64,000 bases of DNA from Muribaculaceae bacterium. Lineage in GTDB: Bacteria; Bacteroidota; Bacteroidia; Bacteroidales; Muribaculaceae. How positions within the stretch are numbered: position 1 is the first letter of the stretch; every line of letters begins with the position of its first letter. This document shows positions 27,705 to 36,879 of this stretch, in pieces. A program made the position numbers and the translations under genes. Below the pieces are notes generated by a model. It made no database searches and was not told where the DNA came from. It saw only the letters and a list, made by a program, of their open reading frames with translations. Location of the stretch: contig JAFQSX010000004.1 in NCBI GenBank assembly GCA_017409345.1, forward strand, positions 124,001 to 188,000. Reading direction: 5' to 3'.

Positions 27705-28205
27705 ATGAATAATTTTGTTGCAATAGATGTAGAAACTGCCAATTACCAACCCACAAGTATTTGTGCAATAGGAGCAGTCAAAGTAATAAATAAACGTATT
27801 GTTGATACTTTTTATCGTTTAGTAAAACCCGAACCTAATTGGTATATCAGAAAATTTAGCGAAGAGATACATGGTATTTTCCCTGAAGACACCAACGATC
27901 AACCATGTTTTAATATTATCTGGAATGAATTAATTCCATTTATAGGGAACTTGCCATTAGTTGCACACAATAAATCATTTGATGAACGATGCATTCGCGC
28001 TACTTGTCGAACATATCAAATTGAGTTTCCCGAAAACGGATTTTATTGCACTTTGACTACGGCTCGCAACAAGATTCCTCGACAAATGTGTTCATCATAC
28101 TCACTACCTCATATATGCAATTTTTTAGGAATTCCTTTTTATAATCACCATAATGCATTGGCCGATGCTGAAGCCTGTGCGAAAATAGCAATAACTCTTT
28201 TATGA
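27705..28205 (+). CDS. DEDDh-type 3'-5' exonuclease
   Basis: This 166-residue DnaQ-like exonuclease shows ExoI FVAIDVETAN (Asp, Glu), ExoII AHNKSFDERCI (Asp) and ExoIII HNALADAEA (His, Asp). It is a single-domain enzyme, like the stand-alone DnaQ relatives of Bacteroidota, rather than a polymerase subunit with extra domains. I chose the ATG directly after the ispH stop (27705); ATG 27696 and a TTG at 27693 overlap ispH. Its stop overlaps the next gene by 4 nt. Confidence 0.88.
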   Translation: MNNFVAIDVETANYQPTSICAIGAVKVINKRIVDTFYRLVKPEPNWYIRKFSEEIHGIFPEDTNDQPCFNIIWNELIPFIGNLPLVAHNKSFDERCIRATCRTYQIEFPENGFYCTLTTARNKIPRQMCSSYSLPHICNFLGIPFYNHHNALADAEACAKIAITLL

Positions 28206-28519
28206 AAAGAATCAAATTAATTATTTCAAGTGCAATAATATGCCTAGCAATCAGCACTACAGCTTGTTCCGATGACAACAAAAAAGAGCGCCAAATATAT
28301 CCCGACATCGAAGATGTTGCAAAAGAACATGCTCAACAGTTTTCAAACACATCCCTATCGAAAATGCAAATACAGCATAAACTATTCGAAGTGCGCGCCC
28401 ATGAGCAAGATCTTCGAGATGCGAACATGAATAAAGAGGCCGATTACTATATTGAAATGTTTACAAAACATTTAAACACAATCAATCCATCTTTAGCCAA
28501 AGAAATCGAAAAAAAATAA
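28202..28519 (+). CDS. small putative lipoprotein
   Basis: The 105-residue protein has a lipoprotein signal with lipobox TTAC (Cys22-23) followed by SDDNKKER. The rest is a short, charged, mostly helical domain (about 35-105: KLFEVRAHEQDLRDANMNKEADYY). Its start overlaps the exonuclease stop (ATGA), and ispE follows 6 nt later, so it is translated as part of this operon. No known family recognised. Confidence 0.7.
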   Translation: MKRIKLIISSAIICLAISTTACSDDNKKERQIYPDIEDVAKEHAQQFSNTSLSKMQIQHKLFEVRAHEQDLRDANMNKEADYYIEMFTKHLNTINPSLAKEIEKK

Positions 28520-28525
28520 TTAGCT

Positions 28526-29347
28526 ATGGTTGTTTTCCCAAACGCAAAAATAAATATAGGATTAAATATCACATCCCGACGAAGTGATGGCTATCACAAT
28601 ATTGAGACCATTATGCTCCCTATCCCATGGCGAGACATTCTTGAGATAGTACCTGCTAAAGGGGATACAACCACACTCACCATTACCGGACGCAATGTTG
28701 ACTGCCCTCTTGAAAAAAATTTAGTAATGAAAGCATATAGGGCAATGGAATCGGCTTATCAACTTTCTCCTGTGGATATTTATCTTCATAAAATAATACC
28801 CGATGGAGCCGGTCTTGGAGGAGGCAGTGCCGATGCCGCATTTACATTCATTGCACTAAATGAACTATTTGCTCTCAATGCGACCAAGGATGAACTCTCA
28901 CAAATGGCAGCGACAATTGGAGCAGATTGCCCATTCTTTATCTATAATACACCAACATTAGCAACCGGAATAGGTACTGACTTTTGTAACATCAACTTAA
29001 ATCTAAATGGATACAAAATTTTGGTTGTAAAACCACAAGTTAGTGTCCCCACAGCACAAGCATATGCCGGAGTTACTCCAACAATTCCTCAAATATCACT
29101 TGCTAACTTAATAACTACCCCTATTGATCAATGGCAAGAGCATATATATAATGACTTTGAAAAAAGCATCTTCTCTGCATTTCCCATCATAAAAGAAATA
29201 AAAAATAAGATTATTGAATCAGGCGCTATATATGCATCCATGTCTGGGTCAGGCTCTGCGGTATATGGGATTTTTAAAGGTGACAAATTGGCAGAAGAAA
29301 ATATACCTCCATTTGAACAATGTGACATCTTTATAGGCAATTTATAA
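28526..29347 (+). CDS. ispE: 4-diphosphocytidyl-2-C-methyl-D-erythritol kinase (IspE)
   Basis: IspE is the GHMP-family kinase that phosphorylates CDP-ME in the MEP isoprenoid pathway. The 273-residue protein has FPNAKINIGLNI at the N-terminus, the glycine-rich ATP loop PDGAGLGGGSADAAF (about 91-105) and the C-terminal motif SMSGSGSAVYGIF. All are intact. Last gene of the porQ operon; an 81-bp gap with its own regulatory repeat follows before grpE. Confidence 0.96.
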   Translation: MVVFPNAKINIGLNITSRRSDGYHNIETIMLPIPWRDILEIVPAKGDTTTLTITGRNVDCPLEKNLVMKAYRAMESAYQLSPVDIYLHKIIPDGAGLGGGSADAAFTFIALNELFALNATKDELSQMAATIGADCPFFIYNTPTLATGIGTDFCNINLNLNGYKILVVKPQVSVPTAQAYAGVTPTIPQISLANLITTPIDQWQEHIYNDFEKSIFSAFPIIKEIKNKIIESGAIYASMSGSGSAVYGIFKGDKLAEENIPPFEQCDIFIGNL

Positions 29348-29379
29348 AAATCAATTGAAAAGTCAATTTTGGCAACATT

Positions 29380-29409
29380 TTTGATATAATGGTTGTTAAA
29401 TTAATATTG
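29380..29409 (+). promoter_or_regulatory. grpE-dnaJ promoter
   Basis: TTTG (29380-29383), 18-bp spacer, TAATATTG (29402-29409, one mismatch to TAnnTTTG), 19 bp before the grpE start. It is wrapped by the inverted repeat 29386-29427. Confidence 0.5.
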
Positions 29410-29427
29410 AACAAAAACAACCATTAT
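29386..29427. promoter_or_regulatory. 12+12 bp inverted repeat at grpE (putative operator)
   Basis: Perfect arms ATAATGGTTGTT (29386-29397) and AACAACCATTAT (29416-29427) with an 18-bp spacer containing the -7 box. The right arm ends 1 nt before the grpE start codon. The sequence is unlike CIRCE (TTAGCACTC-N9-GAGTGCTAA). Confidence 0.7.
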
Positions 29428-29428
29428 A

Positions 29429-30004
29429 ATGAGCAAAAAAGAAGAATCTCAAATTGAAGAAACTATAAATGAAGAAAACGAAGTAGTTGCCGATTCAACC
29501 GATGAAAACATCGAAAACAACAATTCCGATTCAGAAGAGTGTGAAGAAACTTTATCTGAAATAGACCAATTGAAGCAACAACTTGAAACATCAAACAAAG
29601 AATATATGTTTTTGATGGCGGAATTTGATAATTTCCGCAAACGCACCATAAAAGAAAAAGCCGAAATTATCCGTAATGCAACAGAAAAAGCAATGAAAGA
29701 ATTATTGCCTGTTGTAGATGATTTTGAGCGAGGACTTGCCGCTATGGCCGAAACGACTGATGCCGAAGCCGTAAAAGATGGCATGGAACTCATATATAAT
29801 AAATTCATAAAATATCTTGAACAAAATGGTGTGAAAGCAATAGATAGTACAGGTGCTGATTTTGACACCGAACTTCACGAAGCAATCGCAATGGTGCCAT
29901 CGCCCGATGAATCCCAAAAAGGCAAAGTCATTGACACCGTAATGAAAGGATATACTATTAACGACAAGGTGATTCGTCATTCAAAAGTTGCCGTTGCTCA
30001 ATAA
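29429..30004 (+). CDS. grpE: nucleotide exchange factor GrpE
   Basis: GrpE releases ADP from DnaK in the Hsp70 cycle. The 191-residue protein starts with a Glu/Asp/Asn-rich disordered tail (about 1-45), then the long coiled-coil (about 46-100, with EFDNFRKRTIKEKAEIIRNATEKAMKELLPVVDDFERGL). The C-terminal beta-domain ends in GKVIDTVMKGYTINDKVIRHSKVAVAQ. Operon with dnaJ, 24 nt downstream. dnaK is not in the window. Confidence 0.96.
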   Translation: MSKKEESQIEETINEENEVVADSTDENIENNNSDSEECEETLSEIDQLKQQLETSNKEYMFLMAEFDNFRKRTIKEKAEIIRNATEKAMKELLPVVDDFERGLAAMAETTDAEAVKDGMELIYNKFIKYLEQNGVKAIDSTGADFDTELHEAIAMVPSPDESQKGKVIDTVMKGYTINDKVIRHSKVAVAQ

Positions 30005-30028
30005 TTTTTCACAATATACCTTTACAAT

Positions 30029-31180
30029 ATGAATAAGAGAGATTATTATGAAGTCCTTGGCGTTGCAAAAAACGCGACCGACGATGAAATAAAAAAAGCA
30101 TACCGCAAACTTGCTATTAAATATCACCCCGACAAGAATCCCGACGACAAGGATGCTGAAGAGAAATTCAAAGAAGCGGCCGAAGCATATGACGTATTGA
30201 GTAATGCAGATAAACGTGCACGGTATGACCAATTTGGACATGCTGGAGCTCAAGGTGCAGGTGGATTTGGCGGTTTTGGTGGATTTGGTGGAGGAATGTC
30301 TATGGAAGACATCTTCTCTCAATTTGGTGACATTTTTGGTGGACACTTTGGAGGATTTGGTGGTGCTGCCGGAGGTCGTAGTCGTCGCCAACGTAAAGGT
30401 AGCAATTTGCGCACAAAGGTTGCTCTAACTCTTGAAGAAATCGCAACCGGAGTATCAAAAACGCTCAAAATACCCACACTTGTCAGTTGTGATAAATGTA
30501 ATGGTACAGGAGCAAAAAATGGCACTGCGATAAACACTTGCTCAACATGCAATGGGTCTGGGACGGTAATAAGTCAACAACAATCTATCTTTGGGACTAT
30601 ACAATCGGCTACAACATGTCCTAATTGTGAAGGAAGTGGTAAAGTTATCACTGAAAAATGCGATAAATGTCATGGAGAAGGGGTTGAACGTAAAGAGCAA
30701 ATGGTTTCAATCAATATTCCTGCCGGAGTTGCTGCTGGCATGACATTAAGCGTAAAAGGCAAAGGAAACGCGGCTAGAAGAGGTGGTGAAAGTGGAGACC
30801 TCCTTGTATTAATTGAAGAGATAAAGCACCCTCATTTAATCCGTGAAGATAGCGATGTAATTTATAACCTAATGCTTGATGTTGTAACTGCCACTCTAGG
30901 TGGATCGGTAGAAGTTCCAACAATTTCTGGAAGGGCACGTGTAAAAATTGCACCCGGAACCCAACCTGGTAAAATTCTGCGTTTGAGAGGAAAAGGATTG
31001 CCATCTTTTAATGGATATGGAACAGGTGACCAACTAATAAATATTATGGTATATATCCCGGAAAAGGTAACTGACGAAGAACGAAAAATCCTCGAATCGC
31101 TTCAAAATTCTGAAAATGTCATTCCTAACGAAGATACTAAAAACCGAATTTTCAGCAAACTAAATCACATGTTTGAATAA
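30029..31180 (+). CDS. dnaJ: chaperone DnaJ
   Basis: DnaJ delivers substrates to DnaK and stimulates its ATPase. The 383-residue class A protein has the J domain with HPD (about 33-35), a Gly/Phe-rich linker (about 73-120, [10 protein letters not shown] type), four zinc-finger repeats ([32 protein letters not shown]) and the C-terminal substrate domains. Complete. Followed by a strong terminator. Confidence 0.97.
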   Translation: MNKRDYYEVLGVAKNATDDEIKKAYRKLAIKYHPDKNPDDKDAEEKFKEAAEAYDVLSNADKRARYDQFGHAGAQGAGGFGGFGGFGGGMSMEDIFSQFGDIFGGHFGGFGGAAGGRSRRQRKGSNLRTKVALTLEEIATGVSKTLKIPTLVSCDKCNGTGAKNGTAINTCSTCNGSGTVISQQQSIFGTIQSATTCPNCEGSGKVITEKCDKCHGEGVERKEQMVSINIPAGVAAGMTLSVKGKGNAARRGGESGDLLVLIEEIKHPHLIREDSDVIYNLMLDVVTATLGGSVEVPTISGRARVKIAPGTQPGKILRLRGKGLPSFNGYGTGDQLINIMVYIPEKVTDEERKILESLQNSENVIPNEDTKNRIFSKLNHMFE

Positions 31181-31204
31181 TCTATCCTTAGATAAAATAT
31201 TATT

Positions 31205-31238
31205 AATCAGCAATATATTAAAATATTGCTGATTTTTT
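31205..31238 (+). terminator. terminator of grpE-dnaJ
   Basis: Perfect 12-bp arms AATCAGCAATAT (31205-31216) and ATATTGCTGATT (31223-31234), 6-nt loop, then more Ts. Confidence 0.88.
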
Positions 31239-31351
31239 ATTTATAACAAGCACAGAAAAAAAGTAAAATTTTGACCAATTTTTATCTGTAAAAGACCAAT
31301 ATAAATACTAAAATTTTGTTAAATCATATAACATAATTTAATAATTATACA

Positions 31352-31359
31352 TACCTTTG
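31352..31359 (+). promoter_or_regulatory. -7 box for the OmpP1/FadL gene
   Basis: TACCTTTG, exact consensus, 30 bp before the ATG at 31389. No -33 with proper spacing. Confidence 0.55.
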
Positions 31360-31388
31360 CAGCCGATTTAATAAATTAAATAGATTTT

Positions 31389-32777
31389 ATGAAAAAAATT
31401 ATTTTTTCAACCCTCGCTTTTGCAGCATCGTTGACGATGATGGGCGAAGGTTACCAAGTAAACACTCTAAGTGTTAAACAAGAAGGTATGGGACACACTG
31501 GTGTTGCCCAAAAATTAGGAGCAGAAAGCATGATTTTTAACCCTGCCGGGATGGCATTTATGGATAAAACGCTAGATCTTTCTGCAGGTGTAACTGCTAT
31601 TTTCTCTGAAGTAACAGCATTACACGAAGGAACAAAGTATGAAACAAACAATGACGCAAGTACTCCATTCCAAATTAGTGGAGCATTCTCTATCTTTGAC
31701 AATCTCAAAGCAGGTGTAACAATCAACACTCCTTATGGTAGTGGTATTGATTGGAGTGATAACTGGCCAGGTGCAGTCCTTAGTCAATCAGTAAAACTTC
31801 AAGTATTTAACATCCAACCAACAGTTGCATACAAAATTCTTCCTAACCTATCTGTAGGTGCCGGACTTATGATTGCATGGGGTAGCATTGACTTAAATAA
31901 AGGTCTTGTTAATGCCGAAACATTTGACAAAGTTTTAGAATTAAAATATAATTCTGCCGAACATTACTTTAATGGCACAACTCCGGCATCTGTAAACCTC
32001 AAAGGAAATGCTGAAGTCGCTGTTGGCTTCAATGTAGGTGCAATGTGGGATATCAACGATAAAATCACTGTCGGTGCAAGTTACAAATCTAAAATGGACA
32101 TGAAAGTAAAAGCCGGTGATGCAAAACTCACATATGCCAACGACTTCGCAAAATCAGAACTCAGTTCTATCACAGGACTTGATGGTGCAAACTTCGCCGC
32201 TCAACTTCCTGCTGTATCTCAATTAACATTTGGTATATGCTACAAACCAATCGATCGACTCAAATTGGCTTTTGATGCACAGTTGAGCGGTTGGAGCGCA
32301 TATGACAAACTAGAAATTGACTTCCTAAATGAAAAACTAACCGGATTTAATCAAAATCTAACAAAAAATTATAGCGATGCATGGGCATTCCGTCTTGGAG
32401 CAGAATTTGCGATGACAAATCGACTTGATCTTCGTGCCGGTTTTATTGTTGACACAACTCCTGTTGATGAAAACTACTTTAACCCAGAAACTCCAGGCAT
32501 GACTCGTCTTCTCCCATGTCTTGGTCTTTCATTCCGTCCAACTAAAAACCTTTCAGTTGACCTCGCATTCACATATGTTGAAGGGCTTTCTCGCGAAGGC
32601 TCAAACTCATACACCGACCTTGTAGCGGCCCAAACATACAAAACGGCTTTAGAGGGTCAAGGTCAAGATGTGGCTAATCAAATAATTAAACAGCTTGGAG
32701 GTATTGAAAAAACATTCAGTGCAAAATACGACATTAAAGCATTTATGCCTGCTATAGGTCTTAGCTATTCATTCTAA
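31389..32777 (+). CDS. outer-membrane OmpP1/FadL-family transport protein
   Basis: FadL-type proteins are 14-strand barrels that take up hydrophobic compounds such as long-chain fatty acids. The 462-residue protein has a signal peptide (about 1-20), the N-terminal plug-like motif YQVNTLSVKQEGMGHTGVAQKLGAESMIFNPAGMAFM, and repeated barrel strands. It ends in an aromatic C-terminus (MPAIGLSYSF) typical of outer-membrane barrels. Monocistronic. The substrate cannot be stated. Confidence 0.88.
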   Translation: MKKIIFSTLAFAASLTMMGEGYQVNTLSVKQEGMGHTGVAQKLGAESMIFNPAGMAFMDKTLDLSAGVTAIFSEVTALHEGTKYETNNDASTPFQISGAFSIFDNLKAGVTINTPYGSGIDWSDNWPGAVLSQSVKLQVFNIQPTVAYKILPNLSVGAGLMIAWGSIDLNKGLVNAETFDKVLELKYNSAEHYFNGTTPASVNLKGNAEVAVGFNVGAMWDINDKITVGASYKSKMDMKVKAGDAKLTYANDFAKSELSSITGLDGANFAAQLPAVSQLTFGICYKPIDRLKLAFDAQLSGWSAYDKLEIDFLNEKLTGFNQNLTKNYSDAWAFRLGAEFAMTNRLDLRAGFIVDTTPVDENYFNPETPGMTRLLPCLGLSFRPTKNLSVDLAFTYVEGLSREGSNSYTDLVAAQTYKTALEGQGQDVANQIIKQLGGIEKTFSAKYDIKAFMPAIGLSYSF

Positions 32778-32803
32778 TATTTAATAGATTTTTCATAATA
32801 ATA

Positions 32804-32839
32804 GAAAAGAGATTGCTCCTATCGGAACAATCTCTTTTC
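32804..32839. terminator. terminator between convergent OmpP1 and MATE genes
   Basis: Arms GAAAAGAGATTG (32804-32815) and CAATCTCTTTTC (32828-32839) are perfect over 12 bp, with an inner TCC/GGA pairing. Each arm carries a T-rich end, so it can act both ways. Confidence 0.75.
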
Positions 32840-32861
32840 GCTTTTATAGTTTTATAGTTAC

Positions 32862-34199
32862 CTATCGTTGTGTCTTATTCTTTATATAAAAGAACATTAT
32901 AATACATAATATTATCTGAACAATAGATGATAATGGAGTTGCCAATCCTATTTGAAAAAGAGTAACATCTGGAAGTTGGCTTATCAAAAACACAGCCGGG
33001 ACTCTCACTCCTATTGCTCCAATTATGCCTTGTATCATTACAAAAAATGTACTTCCACAACCATTATAATATCCTAAAAAGCAGAAAAGAAACGCTGTAA
33101 ATACACAATCTACCGCATAAGCCTTGAGATAACTATGTGATGCTAATATCACAGATACATCACTCGAAAAAAAAGAAGATAAGATGTCTCCATAAAAATA
33201 GGCGACTCCTCCAGTTATTATTCCAGCACACAATGATGTCAATATACCATAGAATAATGCTCTATTAGCCCTATCCATTCGCTTTGCTCCATAATTTTGA
33301 GCAACAAATGCAGCCATTGCCTGACCATATCCCGATGGAAGAAGCATTATAAATACGCATAATTTTTCAGCAACCCCCACCCCTGCCGATTCAACAACTC
33401 CTATAGCATTTACAATCACTTGTATAATTAAAAATGATATCCCAACTAACAATTCTTGTAAAGCGAGTGGCAACCCTAGTCGCAACAACCGACTGATTAT
33501 TGCAGAATCATATTTGATATAATTAAATCTAAACTTAAACGGCAAATCTATCCTACGGATAAATATAAAAGAGATTGCGACACTCAATGCTTGAGAAAGA
33601 ACAGTTGCCAATGCTGCTCCTTTGGCGCCCATATCAAATACAGCAACAAAGATTAAATCACCAATAATATTCAAAACACATGCAATTGCAACTGTAATTA
33701 ATGGAGTACGAGAATCCCCTAATCCTCTAAAAATACTGCCTAACACATTATATGCAACAATAAATAGCGAGCCTCCCCCGCAAATAGCAATATAACTTGA
33801 TGTTTGAACAAAGGCTTCAGGTGGTGCATGCATTATACTTGACAACCAATCAGAACAACACAATGAGAACACGCTCATTATTCCTCCTAATATAAGGAAT
33901 AAATATATTCCTACTCCAATCGTATGTCCTGCTTCCTCAGGATTGCGCTCTCCTATTCTACGTCCAACTAGAATTGTTATTCCCATTGCTAGTGCGGTGA
34001 TTACCATTGTAATTGTATGCATCAACATGCTACCTGTTGCCACTCCGGATACTTCCGGTGTAGTAGAAAATTGACCAACAATTAATAAATCAATTCCTCC
34101 ATATAAGGCTTGAAGAAAAAGCGCAAAAATGATAGGTAAAGAAAATCTGGTCAATGAGCCTAGAATATTACCCTCTATAAGATTGAGTTGTTTTGACAT
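32862..34199 (-). CDS. MATE-family multidrug/Na+ antiporter
   Basis: The 445-residue protein has the 12-helix MATE fold, starting NLIEGNILGSLTRFSLPIIFALFLQALYGGIDLLIVGQF. The second half repeats the pattern (SRLLRLGLPLALQELLVGISFLIIQVIVNAIG, then GYGQAMAAFVAQNYGAKR). MATE proteins export cationic drugs using H+ or Na+. It lies 67 nt downstream of glgP behind a hairpin; joint transcription is possible but its function does not suggest a glycogen role. Substrate unknown. Confidence 0.9.
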   Translation of the reverse strand: MSKQLNLIEGNILGSLTRFSLPIIFALFLQALYGGIDLLIVGQFSTTPEVSGVATGSMLMHTITMVITALAMGITILVGRRIGERNPEEAGHTIGVGIYLFLILGGIMSVFSLCCSDWLSSIMHAPPEAFVQTSSYIAICGGGSLFIVAYNVLGSIFRGLGDSRTPLITVAIACVLNIIGDLIFVAVFDMGAKGAALATVLSQALSVAISFIFIRRIDLPFKFRFNYIKYDSAIISRLLRLGLPLALQELLVGISFLIIQVIVNAIGVVESAGVGVAEKLCVFIMLLPSGYGQAMAAFVAQNYGAKRMDRANRALFYGILTSLCAGIITGGVAYFYGDILSSFFSSDVSVILASHSYLKAYAVDCVFTAFLFCFLGYYNGCGSTFFVMIQGIIGAIGVRVPAVFLISQLPDVTLFQIGLATPLSSIVQIILCIIMFFYIKNKTQR

Positions 34200-34211
34200 A
34201 TTTATAATTTA

Positions 34212-34241
34212 ACAAAGGGTTGCCAAATAGCAACCCTTTGT
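34212..34241 (-). terminator. hairpin between glgP and the MATE gene
   Basis: Perfect 12-bp arms ACAAAGGGTTGC (34212-34223) and GCAACCCTTTGT (34230-34241) with a 6-nt loop, 25 nt past the glgP stop. The minus-strand tail is AT-rich but not a clean T-run. Confidence 0.6.
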
Positions 34242-34266
34242 ATTTAATAGTTTATGTAGTATTTTA

Positions 34267-36825
34267 TTACACCCAACGAGTGAATGCGAAATCTTGACGA
34301 TGAGGTAGTTCTGCATTCTTTGGATAGATGCGGTATGCAAAACGGAACACGCCTGCATCAGTAAGAGTGCTCTTAAGTTCATAAGTAAGCACATTGCCTT
34401 CTTCTTTTACTACTTCAAAGTCAATCTTATTGTAAAGTTTTTCTTCACCGTTTTCTGATTTATAAATTACATTCTCAACGGCAAGATCTTTACCCAAACC
34501 ATTTGTATCAACAATAATCTTCACGCTATAAGGTTGACCGGTCACAGTATTGTTTCCACTATCTTCAGTGATAACATCAAATACTTTGATACCATCCCAT
34601 GCTGCAGCAACTTTTTCTTTCCAAGCAACAATATCTTTAGCAAGGGCATAATTGTTTGCTTCAAGTTTAGCTGTACGAGCAGCCTCTTTATTATAGAAAC
34701 GATCGATATAATCGTCAATCATACGCTTCATAGTAAAGTTTGGAGCGATATCACCGATTGAACCCTTGATATATTGAATCCATTCGGGAGAGTAACCTTT
34801 TGAGTTTTTAGCGAAATATAATGGAATGATTTCGTTTTCAAGCATTGAATAGATAGTAGCAGCATCAAGTTTATCTTGTTGTGCTTGGTCTGTATAAGTT
34901 CGTTTATCGGTCAACGCCCAACCTGCTTTTTCATTGAAACGATAACCTTCATACCACCAACCATCAAGTACAGAGAAGTTAAGCACACCATTCATTTCAG
35001 CTTTTTCTCCTGATGTACCAGATGCCTCAAGAGGACGAGTAGGTGTGTTCAACCAGATATCAACACCTGTAACAAGACGTTTTGCCACAATCATATTATA
35101 ATCTTCAAGGAAGATAATCTTACCAAGGAATTGTGGCATACGAGAAATTTCCATGATACGTTTGATAAGACCTTGACCAGCACCATCAGCAGGGTGAGCC
35201 TTACCAGAGAATACGAATTGTACAGGGAATTGCTCATTGTTAACGATTTTAGCAAGACGATCGAGGTCGGTAAACAATAGGTGAGCACGTTTATATGTAG
35301 CAAAACGACGAGCAAAACCAATAATAAGCGCATTAGGGTTGATTTTGTCAACAATGCTCATTACTGCTTGAGGATCCCCTTGGTTTGCCAACCATTTTTC
35401 TTTGAAATCACGCTTTACAAAGTTGATAAACTTGTTTTTTAAAGTCATACGCATGTTCCAAATTTCTTCATCTTTAACTTTGAAGATACCTTTCCATGCT
35501 TCAGGGTTACTTTGATCTTCGAACACTTGTGCACCAAGTTTTTCAGTATAGAATTGTTTCCATTCAGAAGCAGCCCATGTTGGCATGTGGACACCATTTG
35601 TCACGTAACCTACGTGTGACTCTTCCCAACTATAACCTTTCCATATACCGGCAAACATCTTCTTTGATACTTCACCATGCAACCAACTTACACCATTTGC
35701 TTCTTGACAAGTATTAAGAGCAAAGACACTCATTGAGAAGCGCTCATTGGTATTTGGATTTTCGCGACCCATATTAATTAGGTCATTCCAACTAATTCCA
35801 AGTTTCGCTGGATATTCACCCATATATTTACCAAACAAACCTTCATCAAAGTAGTCGTGACCGGCAGGAACCGGAGTGTGAACTGTATAAAGTGATGATG
35901 CACGAACCATTTCAAGTGCAACATTGAAATCAAGATGTTCTTCTTGAACATAGTCAACAAGACGTTGGAGGTTCAAAAGTGCAGCATGACCTTCGTTGCA
36001 GTGATATAATTGCGATTTGATGCCAAGTTTCTTTAACATCAATACGCCACCGATACCAAGGAGATATTCTTGTTTAATACGATTTTCCCAATCTCCACCA
36101 TAAAGTTGGTGAGTAATAGGACGGTCAAATTCGCTATTCATATCAAAGTCAGTATCGAGAAGATACAACTTCATACGTCCTACATTTACTCGCCATATAT
36201 GTGAATAAATGATACGACCAGGATAAGGAACTTCAAGGATTATAGGTTTGCCGTTTTTATCACAAACTTGTTCAATAGGAAGTTGGTTAAAGTTTTGTGG
36301 TTCGTAATTAGCAATTTGTTGACCATCAACCGAAAGACTTTGAGTAAAGTAACCATGACGATATAGGAAACCTACAGCAGTCATATCGATACAACTATCA
36401 GATGCTTCTTTGATATAGTCACCTGCAAGAACACCAAGACCACCTGAATATATTTTCAAGCAGTTGCAAAGACCATATTCCATTGAGAAATATGAAATAG
36501 AAGGAACATCTTTGCGCATTGGTTTCTTCATATACTCTTTAAAGTCGGCATACACCTTCTTAATAGTTGCCATCAATTCTTTATCATTGATGATTTCTTG
36601 AATACGATCAGACGAAAGTTGTTGTAACAACATTACCGGATTTTCGCCAGTGGCACGCCACAAATCGCGATTCAACTCACGGAAAAGTGATTTTGCTTCA
36701 CTATTCCATACCCACCAAAGGTTCTTTGACAATTCTTCCAAAGGTTTAAGTTCGGAAGGCAATTCAGATTTAACAGTAATGTCACGCCATGCGGGTGCAT
36801 TAGTGTTGCTTACTGGAAGTTTCAT
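34267..36825 (-). CDS. glgP: alpha-glucan (glycogen) phosphorylase
   Basis: This PLP enzyme releases glucose-1-phosphate from glycogen or maltodextrin. The 852-residue protein has the N-terminal DUF3417-like domain of the short bacterial/archaeal class ([21 protein letters not shown]). The phosphorylase core contains SMEYGL, the HCNEGHAAL region, and [21 protein letters not shown] with the PLP lysine. A C-terminal beta-domain follows the catalytic core. It lies 54 nt downstream of glycogen synthase, so one operon makes and degrades glycogen. Confidence 0.95.
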   Translation of the reverse strand: MKLPVSNTNAPAWRDITVKSELPSELKPLEELSKNLWWVWNSEAKSLFRELNRDLWRATGENPVMLLQQLSSDRIQEIINDKELMATIKKVYADFKEYMKKPMRKDVPSISYFSMEYGLCNCLKIYSGGLGVLAGDYIKEASDSCIDMTAVGFLYRHGYFTQSLSVDGQQIANYEPQNFNQLPIEQVCDKNGKPIILEVPYPGRIIYSHIWRVNVGRMKLYLLDTDFDMNSEFDRPITHQLYGGDWENRIKQEYLLGIGGVLMLKKLGIKSQLYHCNEGHAALLNLQRLVDYVQEEHLDFNVALEMVRASSLYTVHTPVPAGHDYFDEGLFGKYMGEYPAKLGISWNDLINMGRENPNTNERFSMSVFALNTCQEANGVSWLHGEVSKKMFAGIWKGYSWEESHVGYVTNGVHMPTWAASEWKQFYTEKLGAQVFEDQSNPEAWKGIFKVKDEEIWNMRMTLKNKFINFVKRDFKEKWLANQGDPQAVMSIVDKINPNALIIGFARRFATYKRAHLLFTDLDRLAKIVNNEQFPVQFVFSGKAHPADGAGQGLIKRIMEISRMPQFLGKIIFLEDYNMIVAKRLVTGVDIWLNTPTRPLEASGTSGEKAEMNGVLNFSVLDGWWYEGYRFNEKAGWALTDKRTYTDQAQQDKLDAATIYSMLENEIIPLYFAKNSKGYSPEWIQYIKGSIGDIAPNFTMKRMIDDYIDRFYNKEAARTAKLEANNYALAKDIVAWKEKVAAAWDGIKVFDVITEDSGNNTVTGQPYSVKIIVDTNGLGKDLAVENVIYKSENGEEKLYNKIDFEVVKEEGNVLTYELKSTLTDAGVFRFAYRIYPKNAELPHRQDFAFTRWV

Positions 36826-36879
36826 AAAAATATTAATTTATTAAATGATTTAATTTTTACTTCTATATATTCTCTATAC

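Noticed and set aside
29386-29427. CIRCE element (HrcA site) at grpE
   Set aside because: The inverted repeat has different arms and an 18-bp instead of 9-bp spacer; only the position is similar.
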